Of a stretch of 18,894 bases of DNA, positions 1 to 7,219 are shown one piece after another. The first letter of the stretch is position 1; each line of letters starts with the position of its first letter. A program made the position numbers and the translations under genes. A model generated the notes under the pieces. The model was not told the DNA's origin. It ran no database searches and saw nothing but the letters and a program-made list of their open reading frames with translations. This stretch comes from JAGQNP01 sp038257245 (GTDB lineage Bacteria; Patescibacteriota; Saccharimonadia; Saccharimonadales; JACQNP01). The stretch covers positions 1-18,894 of the forward strand of contig JBBSJL010000015.1 in NCBI GenBank assembly GCA_038257245.1. The letters run 5' to 3'.

Positions 1-533
1 AACCTTAAGTTCCATACGAACATCTGTTCTTTATCTTTTTGGCCACTTTTAAGCAGTGCATTTCGTTGTGCTAATATTTTTTTGTAGTCGTTGGTTGTTT
101 TTTGAAGACTTGAGTTAGAAATAGTAGCTAGGTCATCAATGATATTTCTCCTACCCTCTGGAGAGCCGGTTAATAACAGGAGTTGGTTAGGCTCAAATAA
201 AACGACAGGTATTGTCTGTTTTTGGGTAATCCTGTTATAGGTTTTATTCTCAATTATTAGTTGTTTATTGGTTTTGTTGTTTTCTTGGGCTACCTTTAAT
301 GTTCTATTATGGTCAGATATAAAGGAATCTATTCTTGTCCAACTATTTTCGTTGTTAATAATATCGGTATCTTTAGCTCTGAATGATTTTCCTTTACATA
401 TAGTAAATATGGCTTCTATTAGGTTGGTTTTGCCAATTGCGTTTGGGCCAACAACTATATTTACACCTTTATCGAACTCGAATGAGCTGTCTTTATAAGA
501 CCTAAAGTTTTGAAGCCGAATATTGGTTATCAT
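1..533 (-). CDS. recF: RecF, DNA repair/replication ATPase (N-terminal part, cut by window edge)
   Basis: This is the N-terminal 177 residues of RecF, an SMC-like ATPase that binds gapped DNA and helps load RecA at stalled forks. The reading frame starts at the ATG at 531-533 on the minus strand with MITNIRLQNFRSY, the usual RecF opening. A Walker A motif G-P-N-A-I-G-K-T follows at residues 29-36. Further in, the run around FEPNQLLLLTGSPEGRRN matches the RecF/SMC family pattern. The gene continues past the left edge, so the Walker B and signature motifs are not visible. It begins 20 bp after the dnaN stop in the same direction, as in the classical dnaA-dnaN-recF order. No clear Shine-Dalgarno sequence precedes the ATG, so it may be translated from the dnaN transcript. 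The family call is secure. Confidence 0.93.
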   Translation of the reverse strand, partial: MITNIRLQNFRSYKDSSFEFDKGVNIVVGPNAIGKTNLIEAIFTICKGKSFRAKDTDIINNENSWTRIDSFISDHNRTLKVAQENNKTNKQLIIENKTYNRITQKQTIPVVLFEPNQLLLLTGSPEGRRNIIDDLATISNSSLQKTTNDYKKILAQRNALLKSGQKDKEQMFVWNLR

Positions 534-553
534 ACTAGGCTAATTTTATCAGG

Positions 554-1645
554 CTAGCTCTTTAAGGGCATGATGATATGTTGATAATCTTTTTTCTTTG
601 GGTTCCTAATAACGCACGGCTCCAACTTTCCATTAAAACATAACTCAACCTCGTCACCCTCGCATGCACCGAGAGCATCTAGAATATATCTTGAATTGAG
701 CGTTATAGAGCCTTCTCCCCTTACTTTTGCATCTGCTGTAGCTGTGTTTTCTCCTAATTGAGAAGCTATAGAGTGGATACTGACCATGCTGTTTTCATGG
801 CTGACTTCAATATTGACACTGCCGGCGCTTTCTCTAGCAAACAGGCTAGATACTTTGGTTATGTTTGTAAAATCAGGTTTTCTTATAGTTGCAATCGTTT
901 CAAACTTTTGAGGTATAAGTTTTTTGTAGTCGGGGTAGTTTCCATCAATTAATCTTGCCACCAGTTCAATTTCACCAATTTTAAATAGAATTTGTTGGTC
1001 ATCATGTGTGATATCAACCTCACCTTTATAGTCATTTATTAGCCTCTGGAGCTCTTGTAAGGCGGTCGCTGGAACGAGTATAGATATGTTGTCCTCGGTA
1101 GAAGAAATATGTTTTTCTGCCAACCTATAGCTGTCCGTCGCTACCATAAACAACTCACCATTATTAGATTTGAAGTAAACCCCAGTAAGAACAGGTCTAG
1201 ATTCATCGCTTGATGCAGATCCAATAACCTGACCTAAGGATTGTTTTAATGAATTACTGTTTATACTCCATTTTTTACCTTCAGTTATGGTTGGCATAAC
1301 AGGGAAGTCTTCTGCAGATACACCATTTATCGTAGATTGGTATTTCTCGGTATCAATTGAGAGCTTATTATCGATTAATTTTAGGCTTATAGTCCCGTCA
1401 GGTAGGCTACCTATAAAATCATGTACTAATCTAGCTGGAATGGTTATGGTACCTTCTTTTTTTATCTTAGCCCCTATGAAGTGCGTAATAGCGATGTCTA
1501 GATTGGTGGCAGAAAAACTCACCCTATTACCAGTTGTTTTAATAAGTATGTTTGAAAGTATTGGTAGAGTGCCTCTTGAGTTTGCAATACGGGACACACT
1601 AGAAAGCGCTTTGTTGATATTTTCTTGTGTTACTTGAAGCTCCAT
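554..1645 (-). CDS. dnaN: DNA polymerase III beta subunit (sliding clamp)
   Basis: This 363-residue protein is the beta sliding clamp, the ring that tethers the replicative polymerase to DNA. The length fits the usual size of about 365-380 residues. The N-terminus (MELQVTQENINKALSSVSRI) and internal stretches such as SDESRPVLTGVYF, VATDSYRLA and LIDGNYPDYKKLIP are typical of the three clamp domains. The C-terminal PLKS resembles the usual clamp ending, where the last residues border the clamp-binding pocket. The ATG is preceded by AGAGG seven bases upstream on the minus strand. It lies between dnaA (244 bp upstream) and recF (20 bp downstream), all co-oriented. A promoter with TTCACA and TATAAC at 17-bp spacing is proposed in the intergenic region, with its -35 inside a DnaA box. 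Confidence 0.97.
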   Translation of the reverse strand: MELQVTQENINKALSSVSRIANSRGTLPILSNILIKTTGNRVSFSATNLDIAITHFIGAKIKKEGTITIPARLVHDFIGSLPDGTISLKLIDNKLSIDTEKYQSTINGVSAEDFPVMPTITEGKKWSINSNSLKQSLGQVIGSASSDESRPVLTGVYFKSNNGELFMVATDSYRLAEKHISSTEDNISILVPATALQELQRLINDYKGEVDITHDDQQILFKIGEIELVARLIDGNYPDYKKLIPQKFETIATIRKPDFTNITKVSSLFARESAGSVNIEVSHENSMVSIHSIASQLGENTATADAKVRGEGSITLNSRYILDALGACEGDEVELCFNGKLEPCVIRNPKKKDYQHIIMPLKS

Positions 1646-1889
1646 TATAATCCTCTTTTATTTATTAGTAGTAGTTATAGTAAGCCTTGTGGAAGGTGTG
1701 AATAAGTAATATTTAATAGATTGAATTTGTTTAGTAGGGTTGGGGAGTGGACGTGGCATAAAGAAGGTATAAGAATTCATAAGTGGGTGTGTTTTTACAC
1801 AGGCTGAAACTCCGGACACAAAAAACTGTGTATAAGAATTACTTTCCCACAGGCAACCCATAAGCCTGGTCACAGATTTAGAGATAGTT
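1646..1889. other. dnaA-dnaN intergenic region with DnaA boxes (possible second origin sub-region)
   Basis: This 244-bp gap has two exact matches to the DnaA box TTATNCACA on the minus strand: TTATTCACA at 1697-1705 and TTATACACA at 1827-1835. There is a one-mismatch box, TTTTACACA, on the plus strand at 1793-1801. Further degenerate CCACA-containing words occur at 1845-1851. A bipartite origin with boxes on both sides of dnaA is known from Bacillus and relatives. Here the region might be a second origin part or simply a regulatory region for dnaN. A 79-codon open frame through this gap is not credible as a gene. Confidence 0.6.
1674..1702 (-). promoter_or_regulatory. Predicted dnaN promoter, -35 within a DnaA box
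   Basis: Reading the minus strand, TTCACA (1697-1702) is separated by 17 bp from TATAAC (1674-1679). Transcription would start about 20 bases before the dnaN ATG. The -35 hexamer lies inside the DnaA box TTATTCACA (1697-1705), so DnaA binding would be expected to interfere with it. This is prediction from sequence only. Confidence 0.5.
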
Positions 1890-3257
1890 TTAAGCATATA
1901 AACGCTCCTTTATATCACTAATAGCGGACTTAATATCTGGGTCAAAGTTTGATTCCTTTTGAATTTTTTCAACCGAGTGGATAGCGGTTGTATGGTCTTT
2001 ACGGCCAAGTTCACGGGCTATTTTAGGGAAGCTTAAGTGAAGCTCGTTCCGGAGCATATACATAGCTACTTGGCGGGGCACAACAATATCTTTATCACGC
2101 TTTGGCCCCATAATATCTTCCATACCAATATGAAAATGCTTGGCTGTTTTTTCAATAATTTGCTTTGCGCTTAAATGTTTTGGCCGCATCTTGCTAGATC
2201 CAATTAAACTGGTTGCGATACCAATATCAGGCTCTAGCCCACGCATCTCACAAAAAGCTAGTAACTGGTTTAATGCGCCCTCTAACTCCCTAATATTGGT
2301 CTGAATTAAATTAGCCAAATACTCAACAACATCTGGGGGTAGTTGTGCGTTATGTTGGTGAGCTTTGGTTTGGACTATCGCACAACGTGTTTCGAAATCA
2401 GGGTTTTGCATATCAATTGACATGCCCCAAGCAAACCTAGATTTTAACCTATCCTCTAAGGTTGGTATGTCTCTAGGCGGCTTGTCACTACTTATAATTA
2501 TCTGTTTATTGGCTTGGTGTAGGGCATTAAAAGTATGGAAGAACTCTTCTTGGGTTTTTTCTTTGCCAGCGATAAACTGCATATCATCAACAATTAATAC
2601 ATCTGCTCCACGATAGTACCCAGCGAAGTCAGTATTTTTTTTATAGCGGATGGCATCTAAAAATTCTTGGACAAATTGCTCAGTAGAAACATAAACCACA
2701 TGAGAATTTGGGTTTTTAGCTAAAATTGCATTGCCTACTGCTTGGATAAGATGTGTTTTCCCAATACCAACACCGCCGTATAAGAATAATGGGTTATATT
2801 TTGAACCAGGTGACTGGGAAATAGCCTGACAAGCGGCATGAGCCAGCTCATTACCAGAACCAACAATAAAATTATCGAAAGTGTATTTTTCATTTAATCC
2901 CTGTCTATATGTATGAACAAGACTAGACTTTGGCTGTTTGGTTGATTTTTCGCTTCTACTACTTCCACCAGAAAAGATTACAGCTTCATCGTCATTTCTT
3001 TTAGGCATAGTAATCGAAGAGTGTATTTTATATTCAACACTTTTGGGTTTAATACCATTTTTCTCTAACAGTTCAAGAATAAGGGGGTTATATTTCTTCT
3101 CTAACTGCTGCTTAATAAAAACATTAGGAACACCAATAACAAGGACATCATCCTTATAGCGCAGGAGGCGAGTATTCATAAACCAAGTAGCGAAATTAGC
3201 ACGTGAAACAGTTAGCTCAATTTCACCCAACACGGCCTGCCACACACTATCCTGCAT
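1890..3257 (-). CDS. dnaA: Chromosomal replication initiator protein DnaA
   Basis: DnaA binds DnaA boxes at the origin and melts DNA to start replication. I take the start at the ATG at 3255-3257 (MQDSVWQAVLGEIEL), because GGAGG sits just upstream of it. An in-frame GTG six codons earlier lies upstream of that ribosome-binding site and is unlikely to be used. This gives 455 residues. Domain I occupies about residues 1-80. The AAA+ domain has Walker A GGVGIGKT at about residues 161-168 and Walker B VLIVDD further on. The C-terminal domain IV carries the DnaA signature GRKDHTTAIH from about residue 418. All expected parts are present and the length is normal. It is divergent from rpmH, with the origin candidate between them. 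Confidence 0.97.
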   Translation of the reverse strand: MQDSVWQAVLGEIELTVSRANFATWFMNTRLLRYKDDVLVIGVPNVFIKQQLEKKYNPLILELLEKNGIKPKSVEYKIHSSITMPKRNDDEAVIFSGGSSRSEKSTKQPKSSLVHTYRQGLNEKYTFDNFIVGSGNELAHAACQAISQSPGSKYNPLFLYGGVGIGKTHLIQAVGNAILAKNPNSHVVYVSTEQFVQEFLDAIRYKKNTDFAGYYRGADVLIVDDMQFIAGKEKTQEEFFHTFNALHQANKQIIISSDKPPRDIPTLEDRLKSRFAWGMSIDMQNPDFETRCAIVQTKAHQHNAQLPPDVVEYLANLIQTNIRELEGALNQLLAFCEMRGLEPDIGIATSLIGSSKMRPKHLSAKQIIEKTAKHFHIGMEDIMGPKRDKDIVVPRQVAMYMLRNELHLSFPKIARELGRKDHTTAIHSVEKIQKESNFDPDIKSAISDIKERLYA

Positions 3258-3286
3258 TTTTTCTCCCTCCAACACGGTTTAGTCTT

Positions 3287-3316
3287 AATATACAGAAAAA
3301 ACATACTTTTCCACAA
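3287..3316 (-). promoter_or_regulatory. Predicted dnaA promoter overlapping a DnaA box
   Basis: On the minus strand TTGTGG (3311-3316) is followed after 18 bp by TATATT (3287-3292), about 30 bases before the dnaA ATG. The -35 hexamer lies over the near-consensus DnaA box TTTTCCACA (3307-3315, plus strand). DnaA could therefore repress its own gene. The -35 match is only partial, so this rests mainly on the position and the -10 element. Confidence 0.4.
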
Positions 3317-3472
3317 GTCTTTAGATGTTGTTGAATATAAACAATCACTTTACCCACAAATGTGCATAGTTATACACATTCATAATATCCATCTGTAAAA
3401 TTGTGGAAAACCATTGATGTTTAGTGGAAAAACTGATAATATTGGTGGGTAAATATTGTTAATTTCACTTAC

Positions 3473-3500
3473 TTGATTTATCAACTACAGTGAGTAAACT
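3473..3500 (+). promoter_or_regulatory. Possible rpmH promoter
   Basis: TTGATT (3473-3478) and TAAACT (3495-3500) are separated by 16 bp and lie about 25 bases before the rpmH ATG. A GAGG ribosome-binding site (3516-3519) lies in between. The hexamers are only moderate matches, so this is a weak prediction. Confidence 0.35.
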
Positions 3501-3524
3501 CTAATAATTAAGCCATGAGGATTT

Positions 3525-3662
3525 ATGCCAAAAAGAACCTTCCAACCAAAAACTAGAAAACGAGCCCGAGTTCATGGTTTTATGAAAAGAATGAGCACGC
3601 GTAACGGCCAATCTATCTTAAAAAGCCGAAGACTTAAGGGTCGCAACAAAATAACTGGATAA
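3525..3662 (+). CDS. rpmH: Ribosomal protein bL34
   Basis: This 45-residue, very basic protein is large-subunit ribosomal protein bL34. It begins MPKRTFQPKTRKRARVHGF and continues with MKRMSTRNGQSILKSRR, which is the classical L34 pattern of a KRT-QPxxRKR start and a GRxxLxxRRxKGR end. The length matches the usual 44-47 residues. The ATG at 3525 is preceded by GAGG five bases upstream. rnpA follows after a 10-bp gap, giving the conserved rpmH-rnpA order found next to many bacterial origins. The gene is short and easily missed by length-filtered gene callers. Confidence 0.97.
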   Translation: MPKRTFQPKTRKRARVHGFMKRMSTRNGQSILKSRRLKGRNKITG

Positions 3663-3672
3663 ATAACAAGTT

Positions 3673-4020
3673 ATGATTTCTTTTAAATACCGTTTCCATG
3701 GACACGGTAGTCTAAAATATGTTTATAGAAATGGCAAAGTAGTAAGGGGCCAATACTTGAATATTAAGTATATCAACAACCCCAAAAGGGATAATTTTCG
3801 GGCATCAGTTGTTGTCAGCAAAAAAGTAAGTAAATCAGCAGTAACCAGAAACAAAATACGAAGAAAGCTTTACGAAATAATTAGAATCAATTCTGATAAG
3901 ATTACGTCACCTTTTGACATTGTATTAATCATTCAAAACGAGAAAATACTCGACACCACAACCACCGAACTAAACAAGTTATTAATACAGCATTTCAAGG
4001 AAGCAGGCATGATATTATAA
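3673..4020 (+). CDS. rnpA: Ribonuclease P protein component
   Basis: This 115-residue basic protein is the protein subunit of RNase P, which helps the catalytic RNA cleave 5' leaders from pre-tRNAs. The family signature is at residues 58-68, TRNKIRRKLYE, containing the conserved RNxxRR core. The upstream segment FRASVVVSKKVSKSAV is the usual beta-strand and loop before it. The length is normal. It lies 10 bp after rpmH and 9 bp before yidC, so the three are probably co-transcribed. There is no strong ribosome-binding site before the ATG. The RNA partner rnpB is not in this window. Confidence 0.95.
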   Translation: MISFKYRFHGHGSLKYVYRNGKVVRGQYLNIKYINNPKRDNFRASVVVSKKVSKSAVTRNKIRRKLYEIIRINSDKITSPFDIVLIIQNEKILDTTTTELNKLLIQHFKEAGMIL

Positions 4021-4029
4021 GAGTAAGAA

Positions 4030-4962
4030 ATGTTTGAAACACTCATAGTACAACCACTATTTAATCTCTTAGTGCTCATTTATGCACTTATTCCGGGCCA
4101 CAATTTCGGCGTAGCTATTATTCTATTCACAATCTTAATTCGTATATTAATGTGGCCTCTTCTAAAAAAGCAGTTGCACCATGCTAGGGCAATCAAAAAA
4201 CTTCAACCTGAACTTAAGAAAATAAAAAAGGCAACCAAGGGAGACAAACAAAAAGAGTCCCAGCTGGTTATGGAATTATATAAAGAGCGCCAGGTTAGCC
4301 CGTTTGGTTCGCTAGGGATAATTATCATACAATTCATAGTTCTTATAGGTTTATATTCTGGCTTGCGTAAAGTTACCGATAACCCGGGGGCAATGGCCGA
4401 CCTTACATATAGCTGGATTGCAAACTTGTCTTGGCTACAAACATTGTTTGTTGATTTTTCACAATTTGATGAAACACTTCTTGGGTTAGTTAATCTGGCT
4501 CAACCAGCAATCGGCGAACTAGGTTTTTATTTACCTGCAATGATACTGGTTGTCGGTAGCGCTGTTACTCAGTTTTTCCAAAGCAGCCAATTAATGCCCA
4601 AAGACAAAGACAGTCGTTCGCTAAGATCAATTCTAAAAGAAGCGGGCAGCGGGAAACAGGCTGAACAGTCAGAAATAAATTCAGCCATAGGCCAGAGCAC
4701 AAAATACATGATCCCGATATTCATATTATTCTTTACAGTTAGTTTGCCGTCAGCCCTTAACCTGTATTGGTTCACAGGTGGGCTTGTGGCTCTTTGGCAG
4801 CAGTCACGGATATTAAAACAAGATGAGGACGAATTAGAAGATGTAGCTGACAAAGCTGTTAACAAAGAAGTAATTGAAGGCGAAATAGTAGAGAAACCAA
4901 AACCAAAAAAGAAAACTACGAACAAATCCTCCAAAAAATCTAAAAAAAGGAGGAAACGTTAA
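4030..4962 (+). CDS. yidC: Membrane protein insertase YidC/Oxa1 family
   Basis: This 310-residue protein inserts membrane proteins together with or independently of Sec. It is the short Gram-positive/Oxa1-like form without a large periplasmic domain. Hydrophobic segments are visible near residues 10-22, 26-45, 92-112, about 160-180 and about 215-250. An arginine (R38) lies inside the hydrophobic segment ILIRILMWPLL, matching the family's conserved groove arginine. A charged cytoplasmic hairpin rich in lysine follows, at residues about 46-80. The last 20 or so residues are almost all K, S, T and R, a tail of the kind that binds ribosomes in Oxa1. Its stop overlaps the jag start by one base (TAATG), indicating translational coupling. 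Confidence 0.94.
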   Translation: MFETLIVQPLFNLLVLIYALIPGHNFGVAIILFTILIRILMWPLLKKQLHHARAIKKLQPELKKIKKATKGDKQKESQLVMELYKERQVSPFGSLGIIIIQFIVLIGLYSGLRKVTDNPGAMADLTYSWIANLSWLQTLFVDFSQFDETLLGLVNLAQPAIGELGFYLPAMILVVGSAVTQFFQSSQLMPKDKDSRSLRSILKEAGSGKQAEQSEINSAIGQSTKYMIPIFILFFTVSLPSALNLYWFTGGLVALWQQSRILKQDEDELEDVADKAVNKEVIEGEIVEKPKPKKKTTNKSSKKSKKRRKR

Positions 4963-5429
4963 TGGAAGAATCAATATTATTTGCCAAAAAATATACTGAG
5001 GATTTACTGTCGTTTTTTGGTCTCAACACCGATGTCTACGCCACCACCGAAGACAATGAAGTTATTGAAATTCATGTCCCAAGCACTCATTTAAACGGAT
5101 TTTTGATTGGGCAACACGGTGACACAATGAGAGCCATTCAGTATATGGTTAGTAATGCACTCCGGAGCAATGAATGTGAAATAACCAGAGTTAACGTTGA
5201 CATTGCCGAGTATAAAAAATTGCGCGCCGACAGGTTGTCCGCGAGGGCCATGGATTGGGTAGAGTCTGTAAAGAAATCAAAAGAACCTATGGACTTACAG
5301 CCAATGAACGCAGCCGATAGAAGAACTATTCATAAGTTGGCATCTGAGAGTGATGGTATAGAAACAGAGTCAGTTGGCGAAGGTAGGGATAGGCATATTG
5401 TTCTGAAGCCAGCAGAGACTAAAGATTAA
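4962..5429 (+). CDS. jag: Jag/KhpB-like RNA-binding protein (KH + R3H domains)
   Basis: This 155-residue protein has the two nucleic-acid-binding domains of Jag (also called KhpB). A KH domain with GQHGDTMRAIQYMV falls at about residues 48-62. An R3H domain has the motif R120-x3-H124 within DRRTIHKLASE. It lacks the separate N-terminal Jag_N domain found in many Firmicutes proteins, so it is a short form. It starts in the yidC stop codon (TAATG) and keeps the widespread yidC-jag order. KhpB proteins bind RNA and influence cell division and envelope growth in Firmicutes; a role here is inferred from the family. Its 3' end overlaps the convergent vapC gene by 11 bp. Confidence 0.9.
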   Translation: MEESILFAKKYTEDLLSFFGLNTDVYATTEDNEVIEIHVPSTHLNGFLIGQHGDTMRAIQYMVSNALRSNECEITRVNVDIAEYKKLRADRLSARAMDWVESVKKSKEPMDLQPMNAADRRTIHKLASESDGIETESVGEGRDRHIVLKPAETKD

Positions 5430-5817
5430 AAGTATGTAGTTTCAACCCAATTACATTTGAAAAACCTTTATCATTACTAATTAGAGTGTAGTCATACTGC
5501 TTACATAAAGAGGCTATCCATATATCGTTTTGTTGAATAGGTTTGCCCATAGCCTTGAGTTCAGTTGCTATTTCCCCAAAAATTAAGGCTGTTTTTTCAT
5601 CAACACATAGAACACTAACACGGTTGGTGTCTAAAAACCCCTGTAGCTTACTAAAGTTCTCTGATATCCTCGATCCATTAAGCACTCCGTAGTTTATTTC
5701 ACCGAGCACAATAATAGGTAGTCCTATATCAATAGCTTCTCTAGTTATCTCTGCAACGACATTGTTATCACTTAAAAGGGCGCTGTAGGCGTTAGTATCA
5801 AGCGCAATCTTTTTCAT
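5419..5817 (-). CDS. vapC: VapC-type toxin, PIN-domain ribonuclease
   Basis: This 132-residue protein is a PIN-domain nuclease. The four acidic positions expected in an active PIN site are visible: D7 in ALDTNAYS, E40 in VLGEINYG, D98 in QNDIWIA and D116 in SNDKGF. The toxin should therefore be catalytically competent. VapC toxins usually cut tRNA or rRNA. The ATG overlaps the stop of the upstream antitoxin gene by four bases (ATGA), the usual toxin-antitoxin coupling. The 3' end overlaps jag on the other strand by 11 bp, leaving no space for a separate terminator. The target RNA cannot be told from sequence. Confidence 0.9.
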   Translation of the reverse strand: MKKIALDTNAYSALLSDNNVVAEITREAIDIGLPIIVLGEINYGVLNGSRISENFSKLQGFLDTNRVSVLCVDEKTALIFGEIATELKAMGKPIQQNDIWIASLCKQYDYTLISNDKGFSNVIGLKLHTFNL

Positions 5818-6074
5818 ACTAGATTATCTAAATCTTGAGGGAGTTTATTTATCCATTTCTGGCTTTCATCAAGTTCATTAGCCGATTTTTTGGAACTTCC
5901 AATTAACCAATCTAGGTCCGTAAAGACAGGTCTATGCTTACTGAGTCCAGCACCTTTAGCAAGAGCCTCAACACTAACCTCGTTCAAGCTTTTACCAGAG
6001 TCACGGGCTTGTTTTCGTAGTGCTTTATCTAGGTTCGGTGGGATGGAGCGAATAGTATATTGCGTACTTCTCAT
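5814..6074 (-). CDS. vapB: VapB-type antitoxin (ribbon-helix-helix/FitA-like)
   Basis: This 86-residue protein has a short N-terminal strand (QYTIRSIPPNL) followed by DKALRKQARDSGKSLNEVSVEAL, which fits a ribbon-helix-helix DNA-binding domain of the FitA/Arc type. The C-terminal half is acidic with tryptophans (DLDWLIG, QKWINKLPQDLDNLV), the usual toxin-wrapping part. It precedes vapC with an ATGA overlap. No Shine-Dalgarno sequence precedes the ATG. Instead a near-consensus promoter ends only six bases before it, so the mRNA is probably leaderless. An almost perfect inverted repeat covers that promoter, consistent with autoregulation by the antitoxin complex. Confidence 0.85.
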   Translation of the reverse strand: MRSTQYTIRSIPPNLDKALRKQARDSGKSLNEVSVEALAKGAGLSKHRPVFTDLDWLIGSSKKSANELDESQKWINKLPQDLDNLV

Positions 6075-6106
6075 GCCTACATTGTAGGCAAGTTTGCCTA
6101 CAATGT
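6075..6106. repeat. vapBC operator: inverted repeat with three half-sites
   Basis: A perfect inverted repeat has 13-bp arms (ACATTGTAGGCAA at 6079-6091 and its complement at 6094-6106) and a 2-bp spacer. The half-site GCCTACA/TGTAGGC occurs three times: 6075-6081, 6083-6089 (inverted) and 6096-6102. The repeat spans the spacer and -10 of the vapBC promoter. This is the layout expected for an operator bound by an antitoxin dimer-of-dimers. A transcription terminator is less likely because there is no T-run and it lies exactly on a strong promoter. Confidence 0.75.
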
Positions 6107-6109
6107 CAA
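6081..6109 (-). promoter_or_regulatory. vapBC promoter, predicted leaderless start
   Basis: On the minus strand TTGACA (6104-6109) is a perfect -35 hexamer. It is followed after exactly 17 bp by TACAAT (6081-6086), a one-mismatch -10. Six bases separate the -10 from the vapB ATG (6072-6074), so the transcript should begin at or within a base of the ATG. No ribosome-binding site fits in this space. Confidence 0.75.
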
Positions 6110-6118
6110 ATGTAAGAT

Positions 6119-7219
6119 CTATATTGCGTTGAATATCTCTAAGTGTTGTTCAGACATTTTTTTCCAAGAGTACTTTTTAACCTGCCTATTGCCATTATCT
6201 GTAAGCTTTTCTTTAGTTTTAGGGCCATTAATAACTCGTAAAACAGAGCTAGCCATAGCCTCGACATCAATTGGGTCAAAGTATTCAGCTGCATCACCAT
6301 AAACCTCTGGCAAGCAAGTGGCGTTACTGCTTACGAGAGGGCAACCATGAACCATAGCCTCTAGGCCCGGCAATCCAAAACCTTCGCTTAAAGAGGGCAA
6401 TACATAACATTCAGCCGACTGATAAAGCCACTTTAACTCCCCATCGCTTACAAAGCCGGGGATAGTGATACTGTCACGTATAGAATTTCCAACTAACGAT
6501 TTTTCTAGTTGTTTAAAGTAGTATTCCTTTTTACCGGCCAATACTAATTGAAGCTCTGGTTTTTTTAGTTTTATAATTTCAAAGGCACTAATTAGGTTTT
6601 CGATGTTCTTATGAGGAAAAGGACTGCCTATATGGAATATGAATGGCTTATCTACGCCCGGAAGTGGTTCTGCCTCAGCTTTTATTGGTGGCTCGCTCGA
6701 TTCTAAAGTAACGTGAACGTTTCTTTTCACAAATAAGTATTTTTTATAAAGGGCATCTCTAACATATTCTGTGGGTACAATAATTGCCTGAGCTTTACGA
6801 TGGCTTTGCCAGATCAGAAACCTATACCCCCGCATTCTCACAAAATGAAGAATTTTTGGCAATCTACCTGCTCTTACATAATTCAACATCGTCAGGTCAT
6901 GAGTAAAAGTAGTTTGCTTGCCAAAATAACCAATTGGCTGCTGTCCGGTCATGGTGAAGTGAACTAGATCAGGCTTCAAACGATATAAAAAGATTGCAAA
7001 AGTGATTTGTTGTAGCGGATTGAAGGAAAACATCCTATATTTACACAGTTTTACTGAGAAGTTCTTCGCAGCTGGGCGCCATTCATCACCGCGCTTTAGT
7101 AGAATAGTGTAGCTATTATTCTTGTCTAAATCCTGCAAATACTCTAATAATCGGTCCACAGGGCGACCGGTACTTGCTTGGCGAATTCTGGCATCAATGA
7201 CAATATGTTTGCTTTTCAT
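6119..7219 (-). CDS. Glycosyltransferase, GT4-like (GT-B fold)
   Basis: This 366-residue protein has the organisation of a GT4-family retaining glycosyltransferase. The N-terminal Rossmann half starts MKSKHIVIDARIRQASTGRPVDRLL. The C-terminal donor-binding half has FIFHIGSPFPHKNIENLI (about residues 193-210) and the EX7E-type motif SLSEGFGLPGLEAM (about residues 277-290). No signal peptide is seen, so it should act in the cytoplasm or on the inner membrane face. It overlaps the upstream mazF stop by four bases (ATGA), so it is probably translated from the mazEF message. The vapBC module follows downstream. Donor and acceptor cannot be named from sequence. Its link to toxin-antitoxin genes is unusual for an envelope glycosyltransferase. 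Confidence 0.88.
   Translation of the reverse strand: MKSKHIVIDARIRQASTGRPVDRLLEYLQDLDKNNSYTILLKRGDEWRPAAKNFSVKLCKYRMFSFNPLQQITFAIFLYRLKPDLVHFTMTGQQPIGYFGKQTTFTHDLTMLNYVRAGRLPKILHFVRMRGYRFLIWQSHRKAQAIIVPTEYVRDALYKKYLFVKRNVHVTLESSEPPIKAEAEPLPGVDKPFIFHIGSPFPHKNIENLISAFEIIKLKKPELQLVLAGKKEYYFKQLEKSLVGNSIRDSITIPGFVSDGELKWLYQSAECYVLPSLSEGFGLPGLEAMVHGCPLVSSNATCLPEVYGDAAEYFDPIDVEAMASSVLRVINGPKTKEKLTDNGNRQVKKYSWKKMSEQHLEIFNAI

Larger units (their letters stand above)
3258..3524. other. oriC candidate: DnaA-box cluster between dnaA and rpmH
   Basis: This 267-bp AT-rich gap is the divergence point between the minus-strand replication genes and the plus-strand rpmH block, the expected position of a bidirectional origin. 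It holds one exact DnaA box, TTATACACA (3370-3378, plus). One-mismatch boxes are TTTTCCACA (3307-3315, plus), TTACCCACA (3350-3358, plus), CTATGCACA (3361-3369, minus) and TTTTCCACA (3402-3410, minus). Weaker boxes lie at 3423-3431 and 3444-3452. The boxes at 3361-3369 and 3370-3378 abut as an inverted pair. The stretch 3432-3480 is AT-rich with the word AATATTG repeated, and could be the unwinding element. Location by gene order and boxes is strong, but the functional limits are unknown. Confidence 0.8.

Noticed and set aside
1658..1897. 79-codon open frame on the minus strand between dnaA and dnaN
   Set aside because: It covers the DnaA boxes and the predicted dnaN promoter, has no ribosome-binding site and encodes no recognisable protein.
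3258..3275. Upstream GTG start for dnaA giving 461 residues
   Set aside because: GGAGG lies downstream of that GTG and at proper distance from the ATG at 3257.
6079..6106. The vapB inverted repeat as a terminator for the upstream glycosyltransferase
   Set aside because: It coincides with a near-consensus promoter, has a 2-bp loop space and lacks a T-run, so an operator is the better reading.
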